NCBI GenBank assembly: GCA_023269675.1
Contig: JAHFSX010000007.1
Span: forward strand, 62,001 to 126,000
DNA: 64,000 nucleotides
Source of the DNA: Verrucomicrobiota bacterium
GTDB lineage: Bacteria; Verrucomicrobiota; Kiritimatiellia; RFP12; UBA1067
Reading direction: 5' to 3'
This document shows positions 61,165 to 64,000 of this stretch, in pieces. The notes below the pieces were generated by a model, which was given only the letters and a program-made list of their open reading frames with translations, did no database searches and was not told the origin of the DNA. The translations under genes were made by a program, and so were the position numbers. Position 1 is the stretch's first letter; each line of letters begins with the position of its first letter.

Positions 61165-61574
61165 TGGCTCTGCGCCGTCTCGGACGCAACAAGTCGTCCA
61201 AGGTGATCAACAACATCGACATGACGTCGCTGATCGACCTGACGTTCCTGCTGCTGATTACGTTCATCATCACCATGCCCGCGCTGGAGCAGGGGATCTC
61301 CATCCGTTTGCCGCAGGGCAATGCCGATGAGCTGCCGGTCAAGAAGACCAACGTGGTGAGCTTGAAGCCGGACGGGGCAGCCTATCTGAACAACCGGCTG
61401 ATCACGCTGGAGGATCTGGACCGCACGCTGGGAAACCTGGCGGCGGAGGATCCCGAGGTGGTGGTGCTGGTGCGGGCGGACGAGCAGCTCGAATACGGCA
61501 AGGTCATGCAGGTGATGAAGATCCTGTACAAGGTCAAGATCACGCGCATGGCGCTGGTGACCAAGGCGGATTAG
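61164..61574 (+). CDS. TolR/ExbD-family protein
   Basis: The protein has 136 residues from ATG 61164, with GGGGAGG upstream. One membrane helix (about 22-44) carries D25 in SLIDLTF, the proton-translocating Asp of the family. The C-terminal periplasmic domain is of usual size. It overlaps tolQ by one nt and precedes the TolA/TonB-like gene by 35 nt, so the three form one operon. Confidence 0.93.
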   Translation: MALRRLGRNKSSKVINNIDMTSLIDLTFLLLITFIITMPALEQGISIRLPQGNADELPVKKTNVVSLKPDGAAYLNNRLITLEDLDRTLGNLAAEDPEVVVLVRADEQLEYGKVMQVMKILYKVKITRMALVTKAD

Positions 61575-61609
61575 GACGGCAGGGACGGTTCGGGGAGGCT
61601 CCCCTACCA

Positions 61610-62473
61610 ATGAAGGGGCAGGAGAGAGACGTGAAGGGGCCGGTTAATCCATACTCGCTGAAGTGGTCGTGCGCCTTGCACGGCGTGCTGCTGTTTTTTG
61701 CGGTCGCGCTGCCGCTCTTGCCCGCCTTCCGGCCTAAAGAGCTGACGATCCCCCTTGATTTCACCGTGGTGCTCGAAGAGAACCTCGTCGAGCCCAACGT
61801 GCCGCCCGAGGCTCAGCCGCAGAAGAGCAAGCTGCCCGAACCTGAGCCGGAGCCCGAGCCGGACGCGCCGCCGCCGGTGCCGCTGCCCGCCCCGCCGAAA
61901 GAGGCGGTGGTGGTCGAAAAGAAAAAAGAGCCGGAGAAAAAGAAGCCGCCGGAGAAGAAGCCCGAAAAGCCGCCGGAGAAGAAGGAGCCGGAAAAGAAGC
62001 CTTTCGTGAAGGGCAAGCGCATCGAGACGCCGGTGAAGCCGCAGCCGCCCAAGTTTGAGGATCTCTACAAGCCGTACGATCCGCGCAAGCCGCCCAGCAC
62101 CAAGCCGCTGACGGACAAGATGCTGTCGCGCGCGGAGATCGACAAGGCGTTGCGAGACGGCGCGCGGCCGGGCACGCAGAATCAGATTCCCGAGGACGAG
62201 CTTTCGCGCTGCGTGCTGCTGGTCAAACGCGCGCTGTACGATGCGTGGGAGCAGCCGGGCGGGGGTGACGCGGGGTCGCGGCCGGCGCTGCTGGACATCC
62301 ATTTGGACAGCTCGGGACGTATTGACAAGTACCGCATCCGGCAGTCGTCCGGGAGCGCTTTCTTCGACCAGACCGTGCTGAAAGCGGCCGCCAACGCGGC
62401 CTCGATCCGCGGGCTCACGGCGCCGTTTCTCAAAAAGTACGAGACGCTGACCGTCGAGTTCAAACTGGAATAG
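61610..62473 (+). CDS. TonB/TolA-like energy transducer
   Basis: The protein has 287 residues: one N-terminal membrane helix (about 20-40), a long Pro/Glu/Lys-rich periplasmic linker (about 55-140), and a C-terminal globular domain (about 190-287) with VKRALYDAWEQPGG and DIHLDSSGRIDKYRIRQSSG, matching TolA/TonB C-terminal domains. It should bridge the motor in the inner membrane to the outer membrane. No tolB or pal gene follows; the operon ends here at a terminator. Confidence 0.88.
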   Translation: MKGQERDVKGPVNPYSLKWSCALHGVLLFFAVALPLLPAFRPKELTIPLDFTVVLEENLVEPNVPPEAQPQKSKLPEPEPEPEPDAPPPVPLPAPPKEAVVVEKKKEPEKKKPPEKKPEKPPEKKEPEKKPFVKGKRIETPVKPQPPKFEDLYKPYDPRKPPSTKPLTDKMLSRAEIDKALRDGARPGTQNQIPEDELSRCVLLVKRALYDAWEQPGGGDAGSRPALLDIHLDSSGRIDKYRIRQSSGSAFFDQTVLKAAANAASIRGLTAPFLKKYETLTVEFKLE

Positions 62474-62480
62474 CGCAAAA

Positions 62481-62508
62481 AAGGCGGCACCCCGCGAAGG
62501 GTGCCGCC
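62481..62508. terminator. Bidirectional terminator between TolA-like and RRM genes
   Basis: A 10-bp stem, GGCGGCACCC and GGGTGCCGCC (62483-62492, 62499-62508), has a 6-nt loop. On the minus strand it is followed by six U residues, so it is a strong terminator for the RRM gene; on the plus strand the T-run is weaker. Confidence 0.8.
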
Positions 62509-62537
62509 ACGTATTGTTTTCGTTTCGGGGAGCGCGC

Positions 62538-62903
62538 CTACCAGCGGTCGCCGCCGCCGCCCCGGTCACCGCCGCCGCGACGGTCGCGGGAACCACCGCC
62601 ACCGCCACCGCCGCCGCCATATCCGCCACCGCCGCCGCCACGAGGGCCACGGTCGTCACGCGGTTTCGGCTGGGACTCGTTGACACGCAGCTGACGGCCA
62701 CCTGAGTCGTAGCCGTTCAGCGCCGTGATCGCCTGCTGGGCCTGAGCGCGGTCCGGCATTTCGACAAAGCCGAATCCTTTGGACTGGCCCGTCGCACGAT
62801 CCATGACGACACGGGCAGAGGCAACCTCACCATGCGCCGCGAAGAGACTTCTCAAGTCGTCATCAGTAGTTGTATACGGAAGGTTGCCAACATAGATATC
62901 CAT
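62538..62903 (-). CDS. Glycine-rich RRM RNA-binding protein
   Basis: The protein has 121 residues. A single RRM (1-80) shows RNP2 IYVGNL and RNP1 KGFGFVEM. The C-terminal 40 residues are Gly/Arg-rich (RGG-like), as in cold-induced Rbp proteins of cyanobacteria and similar proteins of PVC bacteria. It probably acts as an RNA chaperone. AAGGAATGCAGGC precedes the ATG. The upstream DNA folds into two hairpins (62956-63006), suggesting control through the leader. Confidence 0.93.
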   Translation of the reverse strand: MDIYVGNLPYTTTDDDLRSLFAAHGEVASARVVMDRATGQSKGFGFVEMPDRAQAQQAITALNGYDSGGRQLRVNESQPKPRDDRGPRGGGGGGYGGGGGGGGGSRDRRGGGDRGGGGDRW

Positions 62904-63332
62904 GCCTGCATTCCTTGTCTGTTCGGTATCTTGCCATGTTGCTGCTAGAACCGACGGTGCAGGTTTCCATGGCCCAAACCTGCACCGTGGGCATGACCCA
63001 TGCCCAGACGCGCCAACCCTCTCCGTCCGCTCTGCGGCTGAAGCGTTATGGCAACGCCGGTAAACCCAAATCCAGTAATGTCGGTATGTTAAAAGATTCC
63101 CGTTCTTTCATGCAAGCGCAAATTGCATAAATCGGCGGAGGAACCGTCGGCCATTTTCGGCCGCCGGGGGGATCGTGTGTTTCGTTTCGCGCCATGCGTG
63201 TTTTTTTTGTTTTCCCCATTTAGCTTGCCGATGAGAAGGCGCAGGTGTAATTTTTAAAACACGCACCTGTACGCGGTCCTTCGCAAAGAACCGTCGGGAA
63301 GTTTGTTTGACACGCTTGAACTGAGACACAGC
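62904..63332. other. Intergenic region, 429 bp, with two hairpins
   Basis: No gene is seen. It separates the divergent RRM and NtrC-type genes. The part next to the RRM gene contains two adjacent hairpins (62956-63006); the rest (63050-63300) is A+T-richer and may hold promoters, but no sigma-54 site of the GG-N10-GC type is convincing by eye. Confidence 0.55.
62956..63006 (-). promoter_or_regulatory. Two tandem hairpins in the RRM gene leader
   Basis: GGTGCAGGTTT (62956-62966) pairs with AAACCTGCACC (62976-62986), 9-nt loop; TGGGCATG (62988-62995) pairs with CATGCCCA (62999-63006), 3-nt loop. They lie 53-103 nt upstream of the RRM start. They could be an RNA thermometer, an attenuator or a repeat element. 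Confidence 0.6.
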
Positions 63333-64000
63333 ATGATGACGACCGGCGATAACGACCCCGCGCCTCTCAACATCCTCGTCGTGGACGATGAGGCCAATAT
63401 CCGCAAGACGCTTGCCGTCTGTCTGGAGTCGCGCGGGCATCGTGTGACCGCCGTCAGCAACGTGTTGGATGCCCGGACTGAAGTTGATCGGCAGGCGTTC
63501 GAACTCGTTTTTGTGGACCTGCGGTTAGGCACGGAGAACGGACTCGACTTGATTCCCGTTCTTCTCGGATTATGCCCGTGGCTGAAGGTCGTGGTGATCA
63601 CGGCCTATGCGTCAGTAGGTACCGCCGTGCAGGCGATGCGGCTGGGGGCGACCGATTATATCCCCAAGCCGTTCACTCCCGAGCAGGTCGGGCTGGCCGT
63701 CGAACGGGTGGTCAATATCCGCAGCATGGAACAGCGTATCGCGACCCTGAAAGAGGATCTGCAGCGGCTGCATCCGGACGTGTCGTTCACCTCCCATCAT
63801 CCGGGCATGCAGCGTGCCGTCGAACTTGCCAAGCAGGTGGCGCCGTCAGAGGCGGTTGTTTTGCTCCGGGGGCCGAGCGGTACCGGCAAGACTGTGCTGG
63901 CACGGGCCATACACGCGTGGAGCCGCCGGGCAGACAAGCCTCTGGGCATTATCTCGTGCCCGACACTGAGCCCCGAGCTGCTGGAGAGCGAACTTTTCGG
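63333..64000 (+). CDS. NtrC-type sigma-54 response regulator (3' end outside window)
   Basis: 222 residues are seen. The receiver domain (about 12-125) has the acidic pair D18-D19, phosphoacceptor D62 (FVDLRLG), T90 and K112 (YIPKPF). The AAA+ domain begins at about 150 with Walker A GPSGTGKT, and the sequence runs into ESELFG, the start of the sigma-54 contact region, where the window ends. ATG 63333 and ATG 63336 are both possible starts; neither has a strong ribosome-binding site. A partner histidine kinase is not in the window. Confidence 0.93.
   Translation, partial: MMTTGDNDPAPLNILVVDDEANIRKTLAVCLESRGHRVTAVSNVLDARTEVDRQAFELVFVDLRLGTENGLDLIPVLLGLCPWLKVVVITAYASVGTAVQAMRLGATDYIPKPFTPEQVGLAVERVVNIRSMEQRIATLKEDLQRLHPDVSFTSHHPGMQRAVELAKQVAPSEAVVLLRGPSGTGKTVLARAIHAWSRRADKPLGIISCPTLSPELLESELF

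Overview
The window looks like a piece of a GC-rich genome from the Planctomycetes-Verrucomicrobia-Chlamydiae superphylum, most likely Kiritimatiellota or a near relative in Verrucomicrobia/Lentisphaerae. The reasons are a Chlamydia-like V-type ATPase operon (E, DUF2764, A, B, D, I, K), LL-diaminopimelate aminotransferase, several secreted proteins built of autotransporter-associated beta-strand repeats, a gingipain-like C25 peptidase, and a very large secreted protein joining a hydrazine-synthase-alpha-like module to a formylglycine-enzyme-like module. This assignment is inferred from gene content; no rRNA is present.

Layout. 1-7,300: a Tat-exported Gfo/Idh/MocA oxidoreductase (cut by the window start), a secreted beta-strand repeat protein, a DUF6807 (PmoA-like) protein and a secreted double LamG protein, the kind of surface and polysaccharide-related set common in these bacteria. 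7,387-15,777: the V-ATPase operon on the minus strand, ending in a HAD phosphatase and a clear terminator. Its rotor subunit carries the full set of Na+ ligands known from Enterococcus NtpK. 15,895-17,935: a divergent, monocistronic biotin-dependent oxaloacetate decarboxylase/pyruvate carboxylase B-type alpha subunit with its own palindromic promoter and terminator. 18,033-23,000: REP-like repeats, a PL1-type pectate lyase, and a run of small or unfamiliar genes (DUF1232, dual-specificity phosphatase lipoprotein, tiny membrane protein, cupin lipoprotein, secreted protein of unknown function). 23,057-29,997: FAH-family hydrolase, ApbE flavin transferase lipoprotein and a 1649-residue C25 peptidase. 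30,110-34,473: PQQ-propeller protein, aldose 1-epimerase and an SGLT-type Na+/sugar symporter, a likely sugar uptake set. 34,604-39,119: XRE-cupin regulator with acyl-CoA synthetase, esterase, small protein, lone acyl carrier protein and zinc-ribbon membrane protein. 39,125-45,309: DEDDh exonuclease, peptide/solute-binding protein, DapL, LpxL-like acyltransferase and HemW. 45,466-59,750: the 3111-residue tetrahaem fusion protein, then a 1523-residue beta-strand/discoidin-like protein. 59,846-64,000: YbgC-type thioesterase, TolQ-TolR-TolA-like operon, glycine-rich RRM protein and the start of an NtrC-type sigma-54 activator.

Sodium is a recurring theme: a Na+-type V-ATPase rotor, an SGLT-type symporter and a decarboxylase alpha subunit of a family that often drives Na+ export. 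Intergenic DNA carries several unusual repeats: perfect 7-nt-period arrays, 6-nt-period arrays, REP-like hairpins and a long imperfect inverted repeat.

The strongest candidate for something new is the 3111-residue secreted protein at 45,496-54,831. It combines two LamG-like domains, an HZS-alpha-like part with two CxxCH sites, an FGE-like domain, PKD domains, a beta-propeller and a di-haem cytochrome domain in one chain, and its promoter suggests a leaderless transcript.
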